Origin: Metarhizobium sp964253915
GTDB lineage: Bacteria; Pseudomonadota; Alphaproteobacteria; Rhizobiales; Rhizobiaceae
Assembly (NCBI RefSeq): GCF_964253915.1
Contig: NZ_CAXUSG020000014.1
Location: 53,010-117,009, forward strand
Direction: 5' to 3'
DNA: 64,000 nucleotides
Every line of letters starts with the position of its first letter. Position 1 is the first letter of the stretch. The translations under genes were made by a program, and so were the position numbers. The notes under the pieces were generated by a model. It was not told the DNA's origin, ran no database searches, and was given only the letters and a program-made list of their open reading frames with translations. This document shows, in pieces, positions 16,536-23,137 of this stretch.

Positions 16536-16894
16536 TTTGCACCCCCGTCTGACAGAGCAGGCCGGGGACCGGTGATGATGGAGGAGCTCCCGCTGTCGCC
16601 GGCGATCAACTGGCGCGGTGTTTTTTTAACCAGGTCCAGCTCCATGGTGAGCTGGCCGACCTTGCGTTCAAGCGCCGCAATGTGGGCCTCGTACTCGGCA
16701 ATGACGCTGGCCTCAGCCTCCTCATCGTTCAGATCGCCGCGATCGAACTGCGTCAGCCATAGCTGTATGAGGTTTGCCGAAACGCCGTATGTCCGTTGTG
16801 CGTCGCGCCGTCCGATGACGCCGTTTCGGATATCCTGGCAAAGCTGCAACTTGAACGGCGTCGAATGCCGGCGATATGGACCTCGGGACTTCAT
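16532..16894 (-). CDS. IS3-family OrfA (DNA-binding part)
   Basis: A 120-residue protein with an N-terminal helix-turn-helix (TPFKLQLCQDIRNGVIGRRD, AQRTYGVSANLIQLWLTQF) and a leucine-zipper-like helix (EYEAHIAALERKVGQLTMELDLVKK). Downstream of the slippery A7 the zero frame continues for about 30 residues (TPRQLIAGDSGSSSIITGPR...) to a TGA that overlaps the orfB start. Confidence 0.9.
   Translation of the reverse strand: MKSRGPYRRHSTPFKLQLCQDIRNGVIGRRDAQRTYGVSANLIQLWLTQFDRGDLNDEEAEASVIAEYEAHIAALERKVGQLTMELDLVKKTPRQLIAGDSGSSSIITGPRPALSDGGAK
16621..16627 (-). promoter_or_regulatory. Programmed -1 frameshift site (A7 run) joining OrfA and OrfB
   Basis: Seven consecutive A residues on the coding (minus) strand lie at the end of the leucine-zipper region (codons for VKK). 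Slipping back one base gives an open frame N-T-A-P-V-D-R-R... that reads through into orfB. This position and layout are typical of IS3-family OrfAB production. Confidence 0.75.
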
Positions 16895-17002
16895 GAGCCT
16901 TCTCCGATTGAGGCCCGCAGAGTGTATCAGTTTTTCTGGGTCCCGTGGTCCAGCCCGAGGGGTTCACTCCATAACCGGCTCAGTTCTGCGTGGAAACCAA
17001 CA

Positions 17003-17148
17003 ACCAGCGATACCACGAGAGCCTGGCCAACGTGACGCCTGCCGACGCCTACTTCGGCAGGGCTCCGGCAATCATCAAACTGCGCGAAAGGATCAAGCGA
17101 CAGACCATCGAACATCGGCGCTTGCAGCACCGCAAGTTCGCCGCCTAA
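17003..17148 (+). pseudogene. C-terminal remnant of a second IS3-family transposase
   Basis: Directly beside the right end of the IS21-family element a frame encodes NQRYHESLANVTPADAYFGR and then APAIIKLRERIKRQTIEHRR...KFAA with a stop at 17146-17148. This is the usual end of IS3-group OrfB proteins. Only about 48 residues survive; the upstream part is missing. About 65 bp of probable IS end follow before the P-type ATPase fragment starts. Confidence 0.8.
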
Positions 17149-17183
17149 CATCAACCCCCTGACGAGGTCCGCACTCCGCTAAT

Positions 17184-17423
17184 CTACGCCGCGAGTTGTG
17201 CCGAATGTTCTGACGACGGACAGCCGGCCGAGCAGAAGACGTAGCGCTCGCCTTCATACTCAGCCTTGTGAGCGGTCCTGGCGGGATCGACCACCATGCC
17301 GCAGACCGGATCATGGTCGACGTGACCGGACGGCGTTTCGCCGTCCGGCTCATGATGGTGATGATGGCCGTGCGCCCCAGTCACCTCGGCGGCGCGTTCG
17401 CTCTTCTGATCGTCGTCGGCCAT
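17184..17423 (-). pseudogene. N-terminal fragment of a YHS-domain heavy-metal P-type ATPase
   Basis: From ATG 17423 (AAAGGTGATGA upstream) the frame encodes a His-rich leader (GAHGHHHHHEPDGETPSG) and a YHS domain (HVDHDPVCGMVVDPARTAHK, then AEYEGERYVFCSAGC), the arrangement at the start of copper or lead P-type ATPases. Homology ends at CSAGC; the remaining PSSEHSAQLAA comes from IS DNA, so the junction is near 17215. The membrane and catalytic parts of the pump are lost. With the truncated exported protein at 11710 it marks the two borders of a destroyed metal-resistance locus. Confidence 0.72.
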
Positions 17424-17464
17424 TCATCACCTTTCACACGCCGCGCGTGCCTTCCGGTCTCTGT

Positions 17465-19231
17465 TCACTCCTCGATCAGATGGAACTCTTCGAGCAGCTT
17501 GGCGATCTCGGTGCCTTCGAGCTTCTTCATCAGCAGCTTGCGCAGGAAGGCCGGTCCGGGAAGGTCGATGCCCTTGCCGTCCCGCAGCGGACCGATCGCT
17601 GCCAGCAGCGTACGGATATCGTAGGTCGAGTTGAAGACTTCCGGCACGCCGCGCTCGACATTCATCAGGGTGTAGACGGCCTCCATCGGGGTCCTCACCG
17701 AATATTCCGTGGTGAAGATGCAGTCCCGCTGTTTCGATTCCGCGAACTGTCCGATGAAGGCGAAATTGACCGCGCCCTCCGGCACCACGTCCGGCCGGTC
17801 ACCCGCCTGGCGCGGCATGAAGAAGGCGGTGATATAGGGCATCATCGTGGGCACGGTGCTGGCGCCGGAGGCTGCGAGCTCCGGAATGTCCTCGACCGGT
17901 ACACCGAGATGGTAGAGCCACTCCTGGGTGATTTCCTCGCCGGTGCATTCCTGCATTGGCTTCTTCACATAGTCGCCGGGCTTGTCGACAAAGAGCGCGT
18001 AGAACCAGGCGATCATCTGGTCCTTGGGCTGCTTCTTGAAATGCGGCTGGCGATGAACCGTCCAGCTCAGCAGCCACGCCGAGTCCTTCACCGTGACGAT
18101 ACCCGCCGAGACGATCTTGCCGGTGAAGGGGTTGCGCTTGGTGATCTTCTCGACATAGGCCGGAATGCGGGCGTCGAGGGCAGTGATGGAGGCGGAGGCC
18201 CATTTCGTCTCCGGGATATGGGCGCCGAACACGTCGGGGCGGCCGAAGGCCGGATCCTTCGCGGCGATGCGGCGCCACAGGTCCCAGGCCGGCGCCGGTC
18301 CTTCGTTGAGCTTCGCCGGCGTCTTGTGATCGCCATTGTCGGAATTCTCGGTCAATGAGCCGATGGTTATGAAGACGAGATCGTCTGGCGCGAGATCGAC
18401 GCCGCCTTCGACGCCGCGCTCTTTCCAGTGAATGCGGGTCGCTTGCTTGCGGCCGGGCTGGATGTCGAAATCGACGTCGGTGACCTCGACGCCGTAGCGG
18501 AACGTGACGCCGTGATCGGTCAGCCACTTCACCAGCGGCAGGACCATGGATTCATACTGATTGTAGCGATTGAACTTGAGCGAGGAGAAGTCGGCGAGAC
18601 TGCCGATATGATGGATGAAGCGGTGCAGGTAGAGCTTCATTTCCAGCGCCGAATGCCATTCCTCGAAGGCGAACATGGTGCGCCAATAGAGCCAGAAATT
18701 GCTCTTCAGGAAATCTTCGCCGAAGACCTCGTTGATGCGCTTGTTCTCCATCTCCTCGCGTGTCGCCAGGAAAACGGAGAGCAGGTCCTTCTGGGCCTTG
18801 TCGTTCAACGTCAGCAGCGCCTTGTCGGGCACGTCCTGGCCCTGGTTCTGCGTCGTACGCTGGAGCGAAAAGTTGGGGTCGTCCTTGTTGAGCCGGTAGA
18901 ATTCGTCGAGGACGCTGGCACCCTCGATCTCCAGCGAGGGGATCGAGCGATAGAGGTCCCACAGGCACTCGAAATGCTCCTCCATCTCGCGGCCGCCGCG
19001 AATGACGAAGCCCTTCTCCGGCACATCAAGACCATCGAGCGCGCCGCCGGGGATTCCCAGCTCTTCCAATATGGTGATGCGATCGCCCGGAACGCCGCCG
19101 TCGCGGATCAGGAAGGCGGCGCCGGCGAGCCCCGCCAGCCCCGAGCCGACGAACCAGGCCGTCTTCTTGTCGGCCCCCTCGGGCTTGCGGGGACGCACGA
19201 AGGCTTCATAGTTTCCACTGCTATAGTGCAT
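17465..19231 (-). CDS. ohyA: Oleate hydratase (FAD-dependent, myosin-cross-reactive antigen family)
   Basis: A 588-residue enzyme that adds water to the cis-9 double bond of oleic acid to give 10-hydroxystearic acid, with FAD as structural cofactor. The start MHYSSGNYEAFVRPRKPEGA, the FAD-binding GSGLAGLAGAAFLIRDGG and the active-site loop GGREMEEHFECLWDLYRSIP are the family signature; later blocks are FVFITIGSLTENSDNGD-like (VFITIGSLTENSDN), NFAFIGQFAESKQRDCIFTT and EYSVRTPMEAVYTL. Length is normal. It is the last gene of a minus-strand operon after TetR, thioesterase and hydroxyacyl-CoA dehydrogenase, 27 bp behind the dehydrogenase. The operon could take up hydration products of host or membrane unsaturated fatty acids and detoxify them. 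Confidence 0.95.
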   Translation of the reverse strand: MHYSSGNYEAFVRPRKPEGADKKTAWFVGSGLAGLAGAAFLIRDGGVPGDRITILEELGIPGGALDGLDVPEKGFVIRGGREMEEHFECLWDLYRSIPSLEIEGASVLDEFYRLNKDDPNFSLQRTTQNQGQDVPDKALLTLNDKAQKDLLSVFLATREEMENKRINEVFGEDFLKSNFWLYWRTMFAFEEWHSALEMKLYLHRFIHHIGSLADFSSLKFNRYNQYESMVLPLVKWLTDHGVTFRYGVEVTDVDFDIQPGRKQATRIHWKERGVEGGVDLAPDDLVFITIGSLTENSDNGDHKTPAKLNEGPAPAWDLWRRIAAKDPAFGRPDVFGAHIPETKWASASITALDARIPAYVEKITKRNPFTGKIVSAGIVTVKDSAWLLSWTVHRQPHFKKQPKDQMIAWFYALFVDKPGDYVKKPMQECTGEEITQEWLYHLGVPVEDIPELAASGASTVPTMMPYITAFFMPRQAGDRPDVVPEGAVNFAFIGQFAESKQRDCIFTTEYSVRTPMEAVYTLMNVERGVPEVFNSTYDIRTLLAAIGPLRDGKGIDLPGPAFLRKLLMKKLEGTEIAKLLEEFHLIEE

Positions 19232-19258
19232 GGCGAACTCCTGTTCTTCTTGTTGGGA

Positions 19259-20125
19259 TCAGTCTGCGGAGGGTTTGTAGCTGTAGAAGCCTTCGCCCGA
19301 GGCGATGCCGAGCCTGCCCTTGTCGATGTAGTTTTCCTTCAGCCATGCCGCGAGCGACTGGGCGTGCTCATCGCCATGCGACAGAATGTTGTAGGGGGTG
19401 TTCAAGCCGATGATGTCGTAGATCTGGAACGGCCCCATCGGCGCGCCGGTGGCGATCCGCCAGACCTTGTCGACATCTTCCGGCTCGGCATAGCCGCCGG
19501 CGGCGAGATCGGCCGCCGCGTTCAGGAACGGCACCAGCAGGGAATTGAGGACATAGCCTGCCTTTTCCTTGCGCACCGGGATCGGCACCATGCCGATGGC
19601 CGAGGCGAAGGCGATCAGGGCATCGAACACGGCCGGATCGGTGTCGTCGGTGCCCATCACCTCGGCGGTGTTGAACTTCCAGATGCTGTTGGCGAAGTGC
19701 AACGCCAGAAACCGGTCCGGGCGGCCGGTGAAGGCCTTGAGGTCGCTCGGCAACAGGGTCGAGCTATTGGTAGCGAAGATCGCCCTTTCCGGCGCAAGCC
19801 CCGCGAGCTTCTCGTAGAGCGCCTGCTTGATCGAGAGAAGCTCCGGAACCGCTTCGATCACGAGGTCCGCGTCCGCGACGGCCGAACCGAGATCGGCGGA
19901 CAGGGTGATGCGCTGCAGGGACTCGGCGGCCTTGCCGTCGGCCGCACCGGCCACCTCCTTGCCATAGGTCTTGACGAGCATGGCAAAACGCTGCCTTGCC
20001 TGTTCAAGCGCCTCCTCGCTGGTGTCGTAGGCGGTAACGTCGAAGCCGCTATAGGCGGTCTGGAAGGCTATCTGGCTCCCGAGGACGCCCGTGCCGAGAA
20101 CCGCCACTTTCCTGATATCGCTCAT
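19259..20125 (-). CDS. 3-hydroxyacyl-CoA dehydrogenase
   Basis: A 288-residue NAD-dependent enzyme of the 3-hydroxybutyryl/hydroxyacyl-CoA dehydrogenase family. The Rossmann motif is VAVLGTGVLGSQIAFQTAYS; the middle holds DLVIEAVPELLSIKQALYEK and FATNSSTLLPSDLKAFTGRP; the catalytic His lies in FLALHFANSIWKFNTAEVMG, where the common HFFNP is replaced by HFANS. The C-terminal dimer domain includes EKAGYVLNSLLVPFLNAAAD. It oxidises a 3-hydroxyacyl-CoA in beta-oxidation-like steps. Its ATG overlaps the thioesterase stop (ATGA). Whether it acts on products related to 10-hydroxystearate is inference from the operon. Confidence 0.9.
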   Translation of the reverse strand: MSDIRKVAVLGTGVLGSQIAFQTAYSGFDVTAYDTSEEALEQARQRFAMLVKTYGKEVAGAADGKAAESLQRITLSADLGSAVADADLVIEAVPELLSIKQALYEKLAGLAPERAIFATNSSTLLPSDLKAFTGRPDRFLALHFANSIWKFNTAEVMGTDDTDPAVFDALIAFASAIGMVPIPVRKEKAGYVLNSLLVPFLNAAADLAAGGYAEPEDVDKVWRIATGAPMGPFQIYDIIGLNTPYNILSHGDEHAQSLAAWLKENYIDKGRLGIASGEGFYSYKPSAD

Positions 20126-20619
20126 TCAATCTCCTTCTGCGCGGTATCGTCACCAAGAAACGGAGCCGCCACCTCCACCGGGACGCGGGCCAGCTTGCCG
20201 GTTTCCCGATCGACAAGGGCCCACTGGGTCAGCGAGGCGACGAGCGTCCGCCCGTCTTCATCATGGAATTCGACGCATCGTGCATAGCGCGCACCGCGCG
20301 GCACTCCGACGACCCAGGTGATCGCGCTGACCGCGTCTCCCGCCCGGACATTGCCGCGATAGTCGACCTCATGGCGCAGCACGACCGCGACGAACCGGTC
20401 GCGATCTTGCGGACGCGCGGCCGTCAGCCAGTGCGCCACCGACGCATCCTGGATCCAGGTCACCCAGACAGCATTGTTGACATTGCCGAGTTCGTCGATG
20501 TCGGCGTCCTGGGCGCGGAAGCGGATATGGAAGCGCCGATGCTCATCCACCTCGCCGACGAGCGGGTGTCCGTGCTCATCGCAGCCGATGCGTCGACGAT
20601 CTGACACGATCCCGCTCAC
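20122..20619 (-). CDS. Acyl-CoA thioesterase, hotdog (4HBT) fold
   Basis: A 165-residue hotdog-fold protein. The family's N-terminal strand and helix are seen in HIRFRAQDADIDELGNVNNA and VWVTWIQDASVAHW (conserved Asp/Asn region), and later strands in RHEVDYRGNVRAGDAVSAIT and TLVASLTQWALVDRETGKLA. It probably hydrolyses an acyl-CoA thioester. It overlaps the TetR stop at its start and the dehydrogenase start at its end, so the three genes are coupled. The N-terminal 25 residues (SDRRRIGCDEHGHPLVGEVD) are an extra extension compared with minimal thioesterases. Confidence 0.85.
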   Translation of the reverse strand: MSGIVSDRRRIGCDEHGHPLVGEVDEHRRFHIRFRAQDADIDELGNVNNAVWVTWIQDASVAHWLTAARPQDRDRFVAVVLRHEVDYRGNVRAGDAVSAITWVVGVPRGARYARCVEFHDEDGRTLVASLTQWALVDRETGKLARVPVEVAAPFLGDDTAQKEIE

Positions 20620-21254
20620 GAATACGCCTGCTCCTCATGCGACGAACCCAGTCCAGCCATGGCGCGGAAGAAGCCGACGAGCATCTCGTCGCGCGGCATG
20701 GCGCCTTCGACATCGCCCTGGACCGCCAGTCCCATCCAGAGCGCGTATAGACCGATGCCCGTCTGCATCGGCGGCAAGGCCGGACGCAGTGCGAAGCGTT
20801 GCGTTAGATCGGCAACGAGTTCACCGAACATCCGATAGCAGGCCGCCTTGCCCTCCCGGTGCCGCTCGGCGAAAGCCGGATCGCGCCGCGCGTGAAGCTG
20901 CAATTCGATCGAGAGGAGCGACCATTGCGCTTCACCGGCCAGCTTCGCGAGCCGGGCGGCCAGCACCTGGAGCGTTGCCTCGATATCATCGCCGGAGCAG
21001 TGCGCGACCAGGTCGCGAAGCAGTGTGACCTCATCCTGGATATGGCTCTGCAGGATCTCGACCAGCAGATCGTCCTTGCTGGCGAAGTTCGAGTAGAAGG
21101 CACCCTGCGAATGGCCGGCCGCGCTGCAGATGTTGCGGATCGACATGGCGGCGACCCCCTCCTCGATGATCGAGGTATGTGCGGCGGCGATCAGCCGGTC
21201 CCGCGTCTGGCGCTGCGTGTCCTTGCGCGTAAGCGGCATGGGTTCGTTCTCCAA
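20616..21254 (-). CDS. TetR-family regulator of the fatty-acid/peroxide cluster
   Basis: A 212-residue repressor with the TetR helix-turn-helix at about residues 15-60 (RDRLIAAAHTSIIEEGVAAM, SIRNICSAAGHSQGAFYSNF, ASKDDLLVEIL). The C-terminal ligand domain is all-helical. It leads the minus-strand operon and faces the divergent catalase-like gene; a 16-bp near-palindrome lies in the 139-bp space between them. It is expected to repress both operons until a ligand, perhaps an acyl-CoA or fatty acid, binds; that ligand is inferred from the neighbours. A second ATG six codons in is an alternative start. Confidence 0.9.
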   Translation of the reverse strand: MENEPMPLTRKDTQRQTRDRLIAAAHTSIIEEGVAAMSIRNICSAAGHSQGAFYSNFASKDDLLVEILQSHIQDEVTLLRDLVAHCSGDDIEATLQVLAARLAKLAGEAQWSLLSIELQLHARRDPAFAERHREGKAACYRMFGELVADLTQRFALRPALPPMQTGIGLYALWMGLAVQGDVEGAMPRDEMLVGFFRAMAGLGSSHEEQAYS

Positions 21255-21310
21255 CCAACGGGCGAGACGTGCGAAACCTTTTCGGCGGTTCCGCGTTCTC
21301 AGTAAAACCA

Positions 21311-21326
21311 GATATCAACTGATATC
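21311..21326. promoter_or_regulatory. Candidate TetR operator GATATCAACTGATATC
   Basis: A 16-bp palindrome with 7-bp perfect arms and two unpaired central bases, midway between the divergent tetR and catalase-like genes. Size, symmetry and position fit a TetR-family operator that could control both directions. Confidence 0.6.
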
Positions 21327-21393
21327 CGAAATCAACGGCGATTTCGACCCGAAATCGTCCGCAGTATCGAAATTAAAACGCGAAGGAGTGCCC

Positions 21394-22482
21394 TTGGCTG
21401 AAACCTACATTGGCTATTCCCCGGACGTGGAGGTTCTCGGCGAAGACGAGGAGCGGCTGACCGCCGAAATCCTCGAGATCATGGCGAGCACCAACCGTAA
21501 GGCCTTCGAACGCCACCGCCATGCGGTGCGCGACGCCCATGCCAAGAGCCACGGGTTCCTGAAGGGTGAGTTGGTCATCCCGGAACTGCCGGAGCATCTG
21601 CGCCAGGGGCTTTTCGCTCGTCCCGCCACCTATTCCGTGGTGATCCGCCTCTCATCAGCGCCCGGAGATATTCACTCCGATACGATACCGGCTCCGCGCG
21701 GCATGGCGATCAAGGTCATTGGCGTGGCGGGGGAGCGGCTTCTCCCCGAAGACCAGGGCCGCAACCAGGATTTCCTGCTGGTCAATATCCCGACCCTGAG
21801 CTTCGGCACGATCGGTAAATATCGCCAGCTCATCGGCCTTCTGGAAAAGAATGCCCAGAACCCGGCCGTTCTCCAGCGCGCCATGGCCGGGGTGGCGCGG
21901 GGAGTGGAAGCCGCGGTCGAAGCGGTCGGCGTCGAGCCCGGCGCCACGCTGCGCGGTCTCGCGCGCGACAATGACCATCTGCTTGGCGAGACCTATCACT
22001 CGATGGCGGCGATCCGCTTCGGCGACTACATCGCCAAGATCAGCGCCGCACCGCTCTCCGACAATGTCCGGGCACTCGCCGGCAAGGATGTCGGCGCGGT
22101 GGAGGACGCCACCATGCGCGATCTGGTGGTCGAGCATTTCCGCGATCAGAGCGCGGAGTATCAACTGCGCGCCCAGCTCTGTACCGATCTCGAAAGGATG
22201 CCGGTCGAGGATGCGGCGGTGCTCTGGCCGGAAGATCTCTCGCCGCACCAGCCGATCGCCACGCTGCGCATTCCCCCTCAGGACGCCTATTCGCCAGCGC
22301 GGCGGGTCTATGGCGATGACGTGCTGTCCTTCAACCCCTGGCACGGCATCCGCGATCATCAGCCGCTCGGCTCGATCATGCGGGTGCGCATCGCCGCTTA
22401 TGAACGTTCCGCCCGCTACCGCCACGAAATGAACGCGCAGCCGCGCGTCGAGCCGACGAACATCGACGCCATTCCGGACTGA
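21394..22482 (+). CDS. Catalase-family heme protein
   Basis: A 362-residue protein of the short catalase-like family. Recognisable blocks are YSVVIRLSSAPGDIHSDTIP, RGMAIKVIGVAGERLLPEDQ, QDFLLVNIPTLSFGTIGKYR and, near the end, LSFNPWHGIRDHQPLGSIMR with VRIAAYERSARYRHEMN. It is shorter than typical monofunctional catalases (about 480 residues) and may act as an organic-peroxide or fatty-acid hydroperoxide peroxidase. The start is uncertain: TTG 21394 stands five bases behind GAAGGAG and is preferred; GTG 21388 overlaps that site. It heads an operon with the next two genes, opposite the oleate hydratase operon. Confidence 0.85.
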   Translation: MAETYIGYSPDVEVLGEDEERLTAEILEIMASTNRKAFERHRHAVRDAHAKSHGFLKGELVIPELPEHLRQGLFARPATYSVVIRLSSAPGDIHSDTIPAPRGMAIKVIGVAGERLLPEDQGRNQDFLLVNIPTLSFGTIGKYRQLIGLLEKNAQNPAVLQRAMAGVARGVEAAVEAVGVEPGATLRGLARDNDHLLGETYHSMAAIRFGDYIAKISAAPLSDNVRALAGKDVGAVEDATMRDLVVEHFRDQSAEYQLRAQLCTDLERMPVEDAAVLWPEDLSPHQPIATLRIPPQDAYSPARRVYGDDVLSFNPWHGIRDHQPLGSIMRVRIAAYERSARYRHEMNAQPRVEPTNIDAIPD

Positions 22483-22522
22483 CGATCCGATCGTCAACCA
22501 AACTTACGAAAGGAGGCCAGCC

Positions 22523-23134
22523 ATGGCCGAGACCGAAGGAACCCCTCAGATCGACGAAACCCGCCTTCAGGCCATCCGCCGCCGGATCGAGGAAGTGGCC
22601 GGCGACGCGCCGCAGCTCGCCAAGCTCGCCCTCGAGCAGATGGTGACGAAGCATAATCCAGACCTCAAGGGCACCGCCGGCTCCGCCGGCCGTGTCGGCG
22701 CTCAGTCCGGCAATGTCTCGGAGCTTACCGCCATCGCCAACCTCAAGCCAGGCGGCGCGGACCGGCTGAAACGCATCTTCGGGCTGGTGAACGGCAATTT
22801 CGACGGAGCACAGAAGGTCGGCACACTGCACAATATGCGCTTCGTCTTCTTCGACAACGACACGCGCATCCTGTTCGCCACCGCCTATGATGGCGACTGG
22901 GACACCTATATCAACGACTTCGCCACCAAGATCCCCGACCTGATGGACCTGCTCTTCGCCTCGGTCGAGGGCTGGCCGGGCATTGCGAGCCCCAAGGTCA
23001 AGGACTTCATCGCCGAGCATCAGATCACCGCCGCCGGCTGGTTCGTCGCCAACCCGCAGGTGACCGTCGTCGATGTGCGCCGGCTCCAGCGCATGGAGCA
23101 TGCCGTCAACGAATTTCTCGACAAGGTGGGCTGA
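22523..23134 (+). CDS. Conserved-looking protein of unknown function between catalase-like and DyP genes
   Basis: A 203-residue protein with a strong ribosome site (AAAGGAGG at about 22509). I do not recognise the family. There is no signal peptide or membrane segment. The middle (VGTLHNMRFVFFDNDTRILF, then ATAYDGDWDTYINDFATKIP) looks like a compact alpha/beta fold with conserved aromatic and acidic residues, reminiscent of small heme- or ferredoxin-fold peroxidase-associated proteins. It lies 40 bp after the catalase-like gene and 3 bp before the DyP peroxidase, so a role with those enzymes is likely. Confidence 0.75.
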   Translation: MAETEGTPQIDETRLQAIRRRIEEVAGDAPQLAKLALEQMVTKHNPDLKGTAGSAGRVGAQSGNVSELTAIANLKPGGADRLKRIFGLVNGNFDGAQKVGTLHNMRFVFFDNDTRILFATAYDGDWDTYINDFATKIPDLMDLLFASVEGWPGIASPKVKDFIAEHQITAAGWFVANPQVTVVDVRRLQRMEHAVNEFLDKVG

Positions 23135-23137
23135 GCA

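Larger units (their letters stand above)
15697..16971 (-). mobile_element. Complete IS3-family element upstream of istA
   Basis: The 1,275-bp element has perfect inverted repeats of at least 26 bp beginning TGGAGTGAACCCCTCGGGCT, with ends TG...CA, flanked by a 3-bp direct repeat TAA (15694-15696 and 16972-16974), the usual IS3 duplication. It has inserted between istA and the right end of the IS21-family element; removing it rejoins the IS21 terminal repeats. OrfA and OrfB are both intact and linked by a slippery A7 run. Confidence 0.92.
11918..17002 (-). mobile_element. IS21-family element carrying two further insertion sequences
   Basis: The outer ends match as inverted repeats starting TGTTGGTTTCCACGC at 11918 and, reversed, at 17002, each with a second internal repeat typical of IS21 (TTTCCACCGAGAAGTGAGCC on the left and TTTCCATTGAGAATTGAGCC on the right). 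It encodes istA and istB on the minus strand. An IS1111-type element sits inside istA and an IS3 element between istA and the right end. No target duplication is visible, and the two flanks belong to different genes (a metal-protein fragment and an IS3 transposase remnant), so DNA has been lost or rearranged around it. Without the inserts it would be about 2.5 kb. Confidence 0.75.

Noticed and set aside
18428..20287. A 619-codon plus-strand frame opposite oleate hydratase and dehydrogenase
   Set aside because: The minus strand holds two unmistakable enzyme genes here; the plus frame has shadow-type composition.
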